Positions 1 to 8,254 of a DNA stretch of 64,000 nt are shown here, one piece after another (position 1 is the stretch's first letter; every line of letters begins with the position of its first letter). Made by a program: the position numbers and the translations under genes. The notes beneath the pieces were generated by a model that was given only the letters and a program-made list of their open reading frames with translations, was not told where the DNA came from and ran no database searches. Source of the stretch: an uncultured Mediterraneibacter sp. (lineage in GTDB: Bacteria > Bacillota > Clostridia > Lachnospirales > Lachnospiraceae); assembly GCA_934309345.1 (NCBI GenBank), contig CAKRDD010000007.1:77073-141072 (forward strand), written 5' to 3'.

Positions 1-748
1 CATAGGCGATTCCTGCCTGCTTCATCGCCTCCGGAGAACTTCCGAAGCGATCCAGTATTGCAAGAAATCTTCTTGGGAATACAGTTCCTGAAAGCTCCTG
101 GCTGCGTTTCATCTGCGTAGCGCTTGTGATCGGCATGATTCCCGGCAGAACCGGAACCGTGATTCCTGCTTCTCTGATTCTATACAGGAAATTATAATGG
201 ATATCATTATCAAAGAACATCTGTGTTGTAAGGAAATCAACTCCACTGTCCACTTTCTGTTTCAGATAACGGATATCATCCTCTTTATGTTCCTGCTCCA
301 CATGTCCTTCCGGATAACATGCTGCACCAATACAGAAATCCCCATGTTTTTTGATCTCCTGTACCAGTTCATAAGCATAATGGAAACGGTCTCCATCAGG
401 GAACGTCATGCCTTCCGGAATATCTCCGCGTAAAGCGAGAATATTCTCGATTCCATGAGCCTTCAGGTTCTCAATTACCTCTCCAACTTCTTCTTTTGTA
501 GATGAAGCACATGTCAGATGTGCAAGACTCATTACTCCAAGATCGTCCTTAATATGGGATGCGATCTTCGCTGTGTTCTTGCTTGTTCCTCCGCCGGCTC
601 CATAGGTTACGCTGATATAAGATGGATTTAATTTGGCAATCTCGTCTGTTGCTGATAATACTTTGTCAAATCCCGCATCTGTCTTCGGCGGAAACACCTC
701 AAAAGAAATGTGAATCCCTTTCTGGTTCAGTTTGTCAATAATTTTCAT
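1..748 (-). CDS. metF: Methylenetetrahydrofolate reductase, 3' end outside window
   Basis: Reduces 5,10-methylene-tetrahydrofolate to 5-methyl-tetrahydrofolate, feeding methionine synthesis and one-carbon metabolism in the cytoplasm. Reading the minus strand from the ATG at 746-748 gives MKIIDKLNQKGIHISFEVFP, followed by FPPKTD, a TYGAGGGTSKNT segment, LTCAS, NILALRGDIP and GAACYPEGH, all hallmarks of the MetF TIM barrel with its flavin-binding region. An AAGGAG lies about 10 bases before the ATG. About 249 codons are visible and the reading frame stays open to base 1, so the C-terminus lies outside the window. The gene runs in the same direction as glgA but shows no functional link to it. 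Confidence 0.93.
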   Translation of the reverse strand, partial: MKIIDKLNQKGIHISFEVFPPKTDAGFDKVLSATDEIAKLNPSYISVTYGAGGGTSKNTAKIASHIKDDLGVMSLAHLTCASSTKEEVGEVIENLKAHGIENILALRGDIPEGMTFPDGDRFHYAYELVQEIKKHGDFCIGAACYPEGHVEQEHKEDDIRYLKQKVDSGVDFLTTQMFFDNDIHYNFLYRIREAGITVPVLPGIMPITSATQMKRSQELSGTVFPRRFLAILDRFGSSPEAMKQAGIAY

Positions 749-813
749 TGGGTCTGTTACTCCTTGCTTTTGTGTTACTCTGGTATTACTCTTGTGTTAC
801 TTATTACTTTTCA

Positions 814-2262
814 TTATTCTCCGATCAGACTTCTGTACAGATCTTCATACTGTTTTGCAGAATTCATCCAGGAGAAATCCTGAGTCATCGCGCGCTCGAC
901 CATCTTGTTCCAGTCACGCTTTTTATCGTAGTAGATCCGCTCTGCATAACGTACTGTATTGAGCATCTCATGTGCATTGTAATTAGAGAAGCTGAATCCT
1001 GTACCTGTCTTCTCAAACTCATTGTACGGTTCTACAGTATCCTTCAATCCACCTGTCTCACGAACGATCGGAAGTGTTCCATATCTAAGACTCATCAGCT
1101 GGCTGAGTCCGCATGGCTCAAATAAGGATGGCATAAGGAATGCATCACATCCTGCATAGAGTCTGTGAGAAAGATCATCGGAATAGAAAATATTCGCTGA
1201 AACCTTTCCTGCATACTTCCATGCGAAATGACGGAACATGTTCTCATACTTCGGATCTCCTGTTCCAAGTACTGCGATCTGCACTGCATCCTGACACATC
1301 TCATCCATCATATAATCGATCAGATCAAATCCTTTCTGATCTGTCAGACGGGAAACGATTCCGATCAACATTACATGATTGTCTTTATCCAGTCCAAGTT
1401 CTTCCTGAAGAGCAGCCTTATTCACCGGTTTGTTCTTCCGGAAATTCTCAACGTTAAATGTCTTTGCAATTCTGTAATCTGTATCCGGATTCCAGTCATT
1501 ATAATCCAGACCATTCACAATACCACAAAGATCATTCGATCTTGCTGCCATCAGTCCGTCAAGACCTTCTCCATAGAACGGTGTCTTGATCTCTTCTGCA
1601 TAGCTGCGGCTTACTGTTGTTACCTTATCTGCATAAACAATACCACCTTTGAGCATGTTGGCATCTTTGTATGCCTCAAGCTTATCCGGAACAAAATAAT
1701 AATCCGGAAGTCCTGTGATTCCCTGTACAGCCTTCGTATCCCATACACCCTGGAACTTCAGGTTATGTATTGTCATAACAGTCTTAATTCCTCTATAATA
1801 TTCTCCAAAGAAACGGAAATTATCCAGATATACCGGAATCAGACCTGTCTGCCAGTCATGGCAGTGGATCAGGTCCGGACGGAATCCGATAACCGGAAGA
1901 ATACTTAAAACTGCCTTACAGAAGAAAGAGAATTTTTCAATATTCCACTTCGGATCTCCATCATATGGAGCAAATCCTGAAAAATAAAATTCATTATCAA
2001 TAAAATAAAATGTAACTCCGTTTAATTCTGTCTTAAAGATTCCGACATAGCGATCCTCTCCTGCAAAATCCATGTAGAAGTTTGTGATATACTCCAGGCG
2101 GTCTACCCACTCCTGTTTCATACACATGTACTTAGGCAAAACTACACGGCAGTCATATTTCTCTTTGTCAAAATCTTTTGGAAGTGAACCTACAACGTCA
2201 GCAAGACCTCCGGTCTTTATAAATGGTACACATTCTGATGAAGCGAACAAAATGTTTTTCAT
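814..2262 (-). CDS. glgA: Glycogen synthase (ADP-glucose type)
   Basis: Transfers glucose from ADP-glucose to the growing alpha-1,4-glucan during glycogen storage. The 482-residue product is the usual GlgA length and starts MKNILFASSECVPFIKTGGL, with the conserved KTGGL substrate-binding motif. It also shows HCHDWQTG, TIHNLKFQG, GIVSRLTDQKG and EPCGLSQL, giving a two-Rossmann-domain GT5/GT-B fold. I chose the ATG at 2260-2262 because a GGAGG sits 8 bases upstream; an in-frame ATG 21 bases further out lacks a Shine-Dalgarno. No other glg genes are beside it. It has its own SigA-like promoter in the gap after spo0A. Confidence 0.96.
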   Translation of the reverse strand: MKNILFASSECVPFIKTGGLADVVGSLPKDFDKEKYDCRVVLPKYMCMKQEWVDRLEYITNFYMDFAGEDRYVGIFKTELNGVTFYFIDNEFYFSGFAPYDGDPKWNIEKFSFFCKAVLSILPVIGFRPDLIHCHDWQTGLIPVYLDNFRFFGEYYRGIKTVMTIHNLKFQGVWDTKAVQGITGLPDYYFVPDKLEAYKDANMLKGGIVYADKVTTVSRSYAEEIKTPFYGEGLDGLMAARSNDLCGIVNGLDYNDWNPDTDYRIAKTFNVENFRKNKPVNKAALQEELGLDKDNHVMLIGIVSRLTDQKGFDLIDYMMDEMCQDAVQIAVLGTGDPKYENMFRHFAWKYAGKVSANIFYSDDLSHRLYAGCDAFLMPSLFEPCGLSQLMSLRYGTLPIVRETGGLKDTVEPYNEFEKTGTGFSFSNYNAHEMLNTVRYAERIYYDKKRDWNKMVERAMTQDFSWMNSAKQYEDLYRSLIGE

Positions 2263-2313
2263 ACTTAGATCCTCCACTTTCACTTGCCCTCTTTCGGCAA
2301 TTACTTATAAAAT

Positions 2314-2341
2314 ATTATACCGCATTTTTATCATAATGCAA
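2314..2341 (-). promoter_or_regulatory. Predicted SigA promoter of glgA
   Basis: Minus-strand TTGCAT (2336-2341), a 16-base spacer, then a perfect TATAAT (2314-2319). It lies between the spo0A stop and the glgA start, so glgA can be expressed apart from spo0A. Confidence 0.6.
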
Positions 2342-2366
2342 AGGATTTCTCATTGTATTTTACTTC

Positions 2367-3152
2367 TTATTTCCCATGCCTGTATTCCAGTTGTATTGTA
2401 TCTGCGATCAGAGCAATAAATTCAGAATTTGTCGGTTTCCCTTTTCCATTGCTCACTGTGTATCCAAAAAGTTCATCCAACGTATCCAGTTTTCCTCTGC
2501 TCCATGCCACTTCGATCGCATGCCGGATCGCACGTTCCACTCTGCTTGATGTTGTCTGGTATTTCTTTGCAACCGTCGGATAAAGGATCTTTGTGATCGC
2601 ATTCAGCACATCCATATCATCTACCGCCATCATAATAGCATCCCGCAGATAATGATATCCCTTGATATGAGCCGGTATTCCGATCTCATGCAGCATATTT
2701 GTCACTCGTGTCTCCAGACTTTCTCCTCTATTTTCAGCTGCCGCCTCAGAGTTTCTTGTTTCCATACCGTGTGGCATCCGTCCCGCACTTCGGATTCGTT
2801 CTAACAGCATCTCATTTTGAAACGGTTTCATCATATAGTAATTCGCACCTTTATTAAAAGCATCTTCTGTAATCTTTTCTTGCCCAACTGCTGTGATTAC
2901 GATAAAATACGGATGCTTGCTGACAGTTTTGTCATGATTGATCCGGTCCATAACCGTCAATCCATCCATTTTCGGCATAATCAGGTCGAGAAGAACAACA
3001 TCCGGCTGTTTGTCTTTGATGATCTGACACATCTCTTCACCATTTTTCGCCTTTCCGACCAGATTCATGTCTTTTTCCATCCCGATCACACGATCCAAAA
3101 GATCCAAAATTTTCTGGTTATCATCAGCAATGGCTATTTTCAAATGTTCCAT
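2367..3152 (-). CDS. spo0A: Stage 0 sporulation protein A, response regulator
   Basis: Master regulator of sporulation entry; when phosphorylated it binds 0A boxes and switches on early sporulation genes. The 261-residue protein has a receiver domain (residues about 1-120) with acidic pocket D10/D11 and phospho-acceptor D56 in VVLLDLIMPKMDG, a linker, and a C-terminal Spo0A DNA-binding domain containing RVERAIRHAIEVAWSRG. GGAG lies 8 bases before the ATG. Length and motifs match the Bacillus and Clostridia family. It follows spoIVB in the usual spoIVB-spo0A order, and its promoter carries 0A-box-like sites, which suggests autoregulation. Confidence 0.98.
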   Translation of the reverse strand: MEHLKIAIADDNQKILDLLDRVIGMEKDMNLVGKAKNGEEMCQIIKDKQPDVVLLDLIMPKMDGLTVMDRINHDKTVSKHPYFIVITAVGQEKITEDAFNKGANYYMMKPFQNEMLLERIRSAGRMPHGMETRNSEAAAENRGESLETRVTNMLHEIGIPAHIKGYHYLRDAIMMAVDDMDVLNAITKILYPTVAKKYQTTSSRVERAIRHAIEVAWSRGKLDTLDELFGYTVSNGKGKPTNSEFIALIADTIQLEYRHGK

Positions 3153-3202
3153 CTTCTTCTCTCCTTTTTCTGAGAACGTTTGTCTTGTTACACCACTCGT
3201 GT

Positions 3203-3270
3203 ATTATATTCCAGCTTTTTTGTCGGATTCAAGAAAATCTTGCAGTAGTATTTCGACATCCTTTTCGACC
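3203..3270 (-). promoter_or_regulatory. spo0A promoter with candidate 0A boxes
   Basis: Minus-strand -10 TATAAT at 3203-3208 and -35 TTGAAT at 3227-3232 (18-base spacer). Upstream of the -35 are TGTCGAA (3252-3258) and GGTCGAA (3264-3270), which match the known 0A-box core TGTCGAA exactly and with one change. A third, inverted TGTCGGA overlaps the -35 edge (3221-3227). This arrangement fits positive autoregulation by Spo0A~P; the binding itself is inferred. Confidence 0.62.
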
Positions 3271-3274
3271 CTTT

Positions 3275-4363
3275 TCACGATTCTTCCTCTTTCAACATAT
3301 TTTCAATAAAAATACCGTATCCTTTTGTCGAATCCTGTACAAACACATGTGTCACAGCTCCGATCAGTTTTCCATTCTGAATGATGGGACTCCCGCTCAT
3401 TCCCTGAATAATGCCCCCTGTCTTTTCCAGCAATTCCGTATCTGTCACCTGGATTATCATTCCTTTGTTCACCTGGTCGGATTCTTTGTCAATTTGTGTT
3501 ATACAGATTGTGTATTCTTTCACCTCACCATCAATGTAGCAGCGAATCCTTGCCTCTCCTGTCTTTATTTCCTCTTTTTTTGCTACCTGTATCGGAACTT
3601 TCTCTCCTATCCAGCTTCTGTCTGAATTTAATTCTCCATAAATACCCGCATCCGTATTTTTCTCAATCACTCCAAGCTGATGAAACCGATTATAAACAAT
3701 AATCCCTTCCATTGTTCCGGGATTCCCTTTGCTTCCCTTTTGCACTTTCTGAATACTGGTTCTATAAAGCGTTCCTTTTTTGATCGTAAGGAGCGTACTT
3801 GTATCAACATCATGAATGCCATGTCCCAGTGCAGCAAACCTGTTGTTTTTTGTTAAAAAAGTGATTGTCCCAAGTCCCTGTACATTATCTCTCACCCAAA
3901 TTCCAAGGCGGTAATTTCCTTTTGAAATCTGCACCGGGATCAATTTCTTTTCCAATATCGTATTTTCACGTCTGACTGTCAGAAGAACTTTCTCCCCGTC
4001 CAGATGTTCCACCAGATCCATCAACTGTTTTTTTCCCTCAATCTTCTGGTGATTCACCTCTGTGATATAATCACCGGAACTCACTACGCCCTGTGCAGGT
4101 GTGTATTCCTTTCCATCCATGCCCGTCATTTTCTCCGTATCTAAAACCAGCACACCATCCGTTTCCATATAGATCCCAACCGGCATACCTCCAAGCAGAA
4201 CCGTATCTTCTTCCTTTTCTGTGACCAGACTTTCCACATCCCGGCCACTGACTTCCGTTTTTTCCGTAAATCCCGTAATATGTGCACAGCCACATAACAT
4301 CAATAAGCAGAACGTAAACAACAGACCTGTTCTGGTTAAACCTTTTCTCCTGTGTTCTTTCAT
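3275..4363 (-). CDS. spoIVB: SpoIVB serine peptidase (S55), forespore-to-mother-cell signal
   Basis: Secreted from the forespore, SpoIVB triggers SpoIVF-complex processing of pro-SigK. The product (362 residues from the ATG at 4361-4363, with GGAG 8 bases upstream) has an N-terminal hydrophobic segment LLFTFCLLMLCGC. A PDZ-like domain follows (around GDYITEVNHQKIEGKK), then the S55 peptidase domain with ALGHGIHDVD (catalytic His) and GMSGSPIIQNGKLIGAVTHV (catalytic Ser in SGSP). The Cys in the hydrophobic region could suggest a lipobox, but the family is normally membrane-tethered or cleaved. It sits between recN and spo0A, as in most endospore formers. Confidence 0.95.
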   Translation of the reverse strand: MKEHRRKGLTRTGLLFTFCLLMLCGCAHITGFTEKTEVSGRDVESLVTEKEEDTVLLGGMPVGIYMETDGVLVLDTEKMTGMDGKEYTPAQGVVSSGDYITEVNHQKIEGKKQLMDLVEHLDGEKVLLTVRRENTILEKKLIPVQISKGNYRLGIWVRDNVQGLGTITFLTKNNRFAALGHGIHDVDTSTLLTIKKGTLYRTSIQKVQKGSKGNPGTMEGIIVYNRFHQLGVIEKNTDAGIYGELNSDRSWIGEKVPIQVAKKEEIKTGEARIRCYIDGEVKEYTICITQIDKESDQVNKGMIIQVTDTELLEKTGGIIQGMSGSPIIQNGKLIGAVTHVFVQDSTKGYGIFIENMLKEEES

Positions 4364-4389
4364 GATCCACACTCCTCTCTTGCAAACAT

Positions 4390-4420
4390 TAAGAGCAGAT
4401 GCACTTTGCATCTGCTCTTA
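4390..4420 (-). terminator. Stem-loop after recN
   Basis: A perfect 14-base inverted repeat (TAAGAGCAGATGCA, 3-base loop, TGCATCTGCTCTTA) lies between the recN stop and the spoIVB start. The run of T after it is weak, so it may be a partial terminator or an mRNA processing/stability hairpin. Confidence 0.55.
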
Positions 4421-4453
4421 GTATGTGTGGATCTTCTTCTTTTCACACTGGTA

Positions 4454-6130
4454 TTATTTTTCTCTTTTTGCCAGTTCTTTCATTTCTCTGGCACTGTCTA
4501 TGATTCCATCTGTCACATTTGCTCCGCCAAGAAGCCTTGCAAGCTCTGCAACAGAGTGTTCCTGATCAAGTCTCTCAATCTGTGTTCTCACAGAATTATC
4601 CTCTGCTTCTTTATGAATACAGAAATGAACATCTGCTGCCGCTGCGATCTGTGAAAGATGTGTAATACAAATCACCTGACGGCTCTTTCCGATCAGCTGC
4701 AGTCTCTCGCCGACACGACCGGCCGTGATTCCTGATATTCCACTGTCGATCTCATCAAATATCAACGTCGGTGTATCTTCTTCATCTGCAAGTACGGTCT
4801 TGATCGCAAGCATAATACGGGACAGCTCTCCTCCGGATGCGACATCCCCCAGTGGGCGCATAGGTTCTCCCGGATTAACTGACAGATAAAACTCTGCATC
4901 ATCTTTTCCTTGTACCGAATAGTTTTTTGCTTCTGTCAGACGTATTTCAAAACGTGCATCCAGGAAATTCAGTTCTGACATCTGGTGAACGATCTCTTCA
5001 GAAAATTTAACTGCGTTCTGTTTACGCACTTCACGGAGTTCCATCGCAGCCTTTTCCATCTGCTTTTCCGCTTTCTTCTGCTTCTCCAAAAGTTCCTGCA
5101 TAAAAGAATCATAATCTTCCAGTTCCGATAGTCTCTGTCTTTTTTCCTCACAATATGCAAGGATATCACTGACTGTATTTCCATATTTTGCCTTTAAATG
5201 ATTCACTTCATTCAGGCGGGACTCAACTTCTGAAAACTCTTCTTCCGAATATTCAAAACTCTTTGCATATTCTGCCAGATCCCGGTTAAAATCATTCAGC
5301 AGACTGTCAATCTCCACAATCTGATCGTAGAGCTGGCTTCCCTTTTCATCAAAAGATGCTGCTTCCTGAAGGCTTCGGATTGCACGACTTAAGTAATCAC
5401 TTGCATTTCCGCGTTCGTCCTCTGCAGTATACTGATACGCTTCTGCAACTCCTTCTGTGAGTTTTCTGCTGTCTGTCATCTTACGATACTGTTCTTCTAA
5501 CAGTTCATCTTCACCCTCTTTAAGTGCCGCTTCCTCAATCTCATTTACTTCGAATTCAGCAAGAGAAAGTTCTCTTCTGCGGCTCTCTTCATCCAGAGAA
5601 GACTGTTCCACTTTTTTACAGATTGCTTTCCATTCCTGATAGCAGGAAGCCATTCTTTCTTTCAGTGGCGCTGTCTGTTCTTTCCCATACAGATCCAGCA
5701 AAGCCAGATGATTCTTCCGGTGAAGCAATGTCTGGTTATCGTGCTGTCCATGAATATCGATCAAAAGACTGGCAACGTCCTTGAGCACACTCATATTCAC
5801 TGTCTCACCGTTAATCTTACTGACACTGCGTCCCTCCAACAGGCGCCGGCTCAATGTCAGATATCCATCCTCCGGATAGATGTCCATTGCTTCAAGTTTA
5901 TTTAAGATCTTTTTTTCTTTCACATGAAAAGTCAGCTCTACAAGTCCGCTTTTCGATCCGTTCCGAAGCATCTGTGCATTGTATTTTCCGCCAAGTGCAA
6001 GTGTGACAGAACCAAGAAGAATAGACTTACCGGCTCCGGTTTCTCCAGTTAAAATATTCAGTCCATCTCCGAATTCCACCTCTGTCTCATCGATCAATGC
6101 AAGATTCTTCACATACAGATTCTGTAACAT
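4454..6130 (-). CDS. recN: DNA repair protein RecN
   Basis: SMC-like ATPase that acts at DNA double-strand breaks before RecA-dependent recombination. The 558-residue protein has an N-terminal ATPase half with Walker A GETGAGKS (about residues 30-37), a long central helical region (coiled-coil arms, about 150-360), and a C-terminal half with the ABC signature region LGDVASGGELSRIMLAIK and Walker B TLIFDEIDSGISG. Length is typical. An AGGTGA lies just upstream of the ATG. It is the distal gene of the tightly packed dxs-tlyA-nadK-argR-recN run (7 bases between argR and recN). Confidence 0.97.
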   Translation of the reverse strand: MLQNLYVKNLALIDETEVEFGDGLNILTGETGAGKSILLGSVTLALGGKYNAQMLRNGSKSGLVELTFHVKEKKILNKLEAMDIYPEDGYLTLSRRLLEGRSVSKINGETVNMSVLKDVASLLIDIHGQHDNQTLLHRKNHLALLDLYGKEQTAPLKERMASCYQEWKAICKKVEQSSLDEESRRRELSLAEFEVNEIEEAALKEGEDELLEEQYRKMTDSRKLTEGVAEAYQYTAEDERGNASDYLSRAIRSLQEAASFDEKGSQLYDQIVEIDSLLNDFNRDLAEYAKSFEYSEEEFSEVESRLNEVNHLKAKYGNTVSDILAYCEEKRQRLSELEDYDSFMQELLEKQKKAEKQMEKAAMELREVRKQNAVKFSEEIVHQMSELNFLDARFEIRLTEAKNYSVQGKDDAEFYLSVNPGEPMRPLGDVASGGELSRIMLAIKTVLADEEDTPTLIFDEIDSGISGITAGRVGERLQLIGKSRQVICITHLSQIAAAADVHFCIHKEAEDNSVRTQIERLDQEHSVAELARLLGGANVTDGIIDSAREMKELAKREK

Positions 6131-6137
6131 ATATCAC

Positions 6138-6596
6138 CTATGCTTTCTTTGAAACCAGTTTTCGTATATTTTCCATTACAACAGCGGTGTCTTCAACCGT
6201 GCGGATCGCACACATGATCGTATCATCTCCTGCAATACACCCAACTACTTCATTCCATTTCATCGCATCTACTGCGGCAGCAACCGCCATCGCCATTCCG
6301 GCAACCGTTTTGATCACAAGAATGTTCTGTGCCATATCCATGGAAATAAATCCGTCACGCAACACACGGATATATTTTTCGCTCATTCCGTCATCTTCCT
6401 GTCTGTGGACTATATACTTCTGACGCCCACCGTTCACAGACAGCTTTGTCAGTTTCAGATCTCTGATATCTCTGGAGACAGTTGCCTGTGTAACCTTGAA
6501 GCCGGCATTATTCAGATATTCTGCCAGTTCCTCCTGCGTCTCTATGTCATACTGACTGATCAATTCTATTATCTTTGCATGTCGGCTTACTTTCAT
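6138..6596 (-). CDS. argR: Arginine repressor ArgR/AhrC
   Basis: Arginine-responsive transcription factor controlling arginine biosynthesis and catabolism; ArgR family members work as hexamers. The 152-residue protein has an N-terminal winged helix (MKVSRHAKIIELISQYDIET, then GFKVTQATVSRDIRDLKLTKL) and a C-terminal oligomerisation/arginine-binding domain with GCIAGDDTIMCAIR. Its position between nadK and recN is the conserved Firmicutes arrangement. No ARG box could be identified with confidence in the window. Confidence 0.97.
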   Translation of the reverse strand: MKVSRHAKIIELISQYDIETQEELAEYLNNAGFKVTQATVSRDIRDLKLTKLSVNGGRQKYIVHRQEDDGMSEKYIRVLRDGFISMDMAQNILVIKTVAGMAMAVAAAVDAMKWNEVVGCIAGDDTIMCAIRTVEDTAVVMENIRKLVSKKA

Positions 6597-6600
6597 TGCA

Positions 6601-7434
6601 TCAATTTCCTTTCATCTTCTCACGCATTGTTATCATAAAACTTTCTTCGCTTAATTTCACAAGATGAGCTGTGGCTTCTGACTTTCTGATCTTCACCCGG
6701 TCTCCGGTAACCAGTTTTCTTTGCACCGCTCCGTCATAACATAATGCTACCGCTTCCTGTCTGCCATAACGTCCCTGACAGATCTCTATCTCAACATCAT
6801 CCTCTGCCGAAAGCACTACACTGCTCGTATTGAGTGCATGGGAACAGATCGGAGTGATAACCATCAGACTCGCTGTCGGTTCTACGATTGGTCCCCCTGC
6901 TGAAAGATTGTAACCGGTGCTTCCTGTCGGTGTACAGATGATCACTCCATCTGCCTGATATGTGTTCAACAATGTCCCATTCACATAGACATTAAATTGG
7001 ACAATGCGAAGGTTCCCTTCTCTTGTCAGGACAATATCATTTACTGCCAGATCTTTCTCACCGGATGTCATCGTTCCTTCCAGCATCATACGTTTCTCAA
7101 CCGTCGGCTCCACCTCACAAAGTCTGTCAATTGCCGCTTTGTAATCTTTCAGCTCCACATCTGCCAGATATCCCAGTGTCCCGATATTGATCCCAAGGAG
7201 CGGGAGGCAGATTCCTTCAAGATCACGTACCGCACGGATCAAAGTTCCGTCTCCACCAAGGACAAGTCCACAGTCCACATCCTCCGGAACTGTTCCCGGA
7301 ACGATATATCCTTCCTCGTCTTTTTGGGCAAGAACAACACGTTTTCCTTTTCTCTCAATATAATCTTTAATCTCAAGAGTAACAGAATAATCTCTGTCTT
7401 TCAACTGATTCGTTATGATATAAAAAGACTCCAT
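6601..7434 (-). CDS. nadK: NAD kinase
   Basis: Phosphorylates NAD to NADP. The 277-residue protein contains the GGDGT motif (residues 60-64), the NADPH-binding region GSTGYNLSAGGPIVEP and TPICSHALNTSSVVL, all standard for the PpnK/NadK family. It lies 12 bases after tlyA and 4 bases before argR, so it is almost certainly cotranscribed. Confidence 0.97.
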   Translation of the reverse strand: MESFYIITNQLKDRDYSVTLEIKDYIERKGKRVVLAQKDEEGYIVPGTVPEDVDCGLVLGGDGTLIRAVRDLEGICLPLLGINIGTLGYLADVELKDYKAAIDRLCEVEPTVEKRMMLEGTMTSGEKDLAVNDIVLTREGNLRIVQFNVYVNGTLLNTYQADGVIICTPTGSTGYNLSAGGPIVEPTASLMVITPICSHALNTSSVVLSAEDDVEIEICQGRYGRQEAVALCYDGAVQRKLVTGDRVKIRKSEATAHLVKLSEESFMITMREKMKGN

Positions 7435-7446
7435 GGCTCCACCTGC

Positions 7447-8253
7447 TTACTTCGCCAGAGCAGCAAAAGCTTCGTCCACCACCTGCTCCAGTTCCTTTGT
7501 CTCAATCTTTGCTTCCCCTTCCGGACATTTCTTCAAATGTACAAGGTATTCGATATTTCCTTCTGGTCCTTTGATCGGCGAGAATGTGATCTCCAGTACA
7601 CGGAATCCGATTGATACAGCAAATTCTGTCACCTTCTCGATCACTTCATGGTGCGTACTCTTCTCTCGCACGACACCTTTCTTTCCGACTTTCTCCCGTC
7701 CTGCTTCAAACTGTGGTTTGATGAGGGCAACAATTTCTCCGTCGTCTGTCAGATACGCTCTGATCGCACCAAGCACTTTTGTGAGAGAGATAAATGAAAC
7801 ATCGATCGACGAAAAATCAACAGGTTCTCCAATATCCTCCGGAGTCACATAACGGATATTCGTCTTCTCCATACATACCACTCTCGGATCCTGGCGCAAT
7901 TTCCAATCCAGCTGTCCTCTTCCCACATCGATGGCAAATACTTTCTTTGCTCCATTCTGAAGCATACAGTCTGTAAATCCACCAGTAGAAGATCCAACGT
8001 CTGTGCAGACCTTTCCATCTACTGTCACATGGAATTCTTTCATTGCTTTCTCAAGCTTAAGTCCTCCGCGGCTCACATAAGGGAGCACATGTCCGCGCAC
8101 TTCAATATTCACTTCCTCCGGAAATGTTGTTCCGGCCTTATCCTCTCTCTGGCCTTCTACAAATACATTTCCTGACATAATAATTGCTTTTGCTTTTTCT
8201 CTGGATTCTGCCAGATTTCTCTTCACAAGCAATACATCCAAACGTTCTTTCAT
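7447..8253 (-). CDS. tlyA: TlyA-family rRNA 2'-O-methyltransferase (S4 + FtsJ domains)
   Basis: TlyA family members methylate 2'-OH groups of 16S/23S rRNA. The 268-residue product has an N-terminal S4 RNA-binding domain (RLDVLLVKRNLAESREKAKA), then an FtsJ/RrmJ methyltransferase fold with the SAM-binding motif VGSSTGGFTDCML and the downstream DVSFISL strand. It begins 1 base after dxs ends and is followed by nadK. In Clostridia this gene is often annotated as YqxC. The exact target nucleotides in this organism are not known. Confidence 0.95.
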   Translation of the reverse strand: MKERLDVLLVKRNLAESREKAKAIIMSGNVFVEGQREDKAGTTFPEEVNIEVRGHVLPYVSRGGLKLEKAMKEFHVTVDGKVCTDVGSSTGGFTDCMLQNGAKKVFAIDVGRGQLDWKLRQDPRVVCMEKTNIRYVTPEDIGEPVDFSSIDVSFISLTKVLGAIRAYLTDDGEIVALIKPQFEAGREKVGKKGVVREKSTHHEVIEKVTEFAVSIGFRVLEITFSPIKGPEGNIEYLVHLKKCPEGEAKIETKELEQVVDEAFAALAK

Positions 8254-8254
8254 G

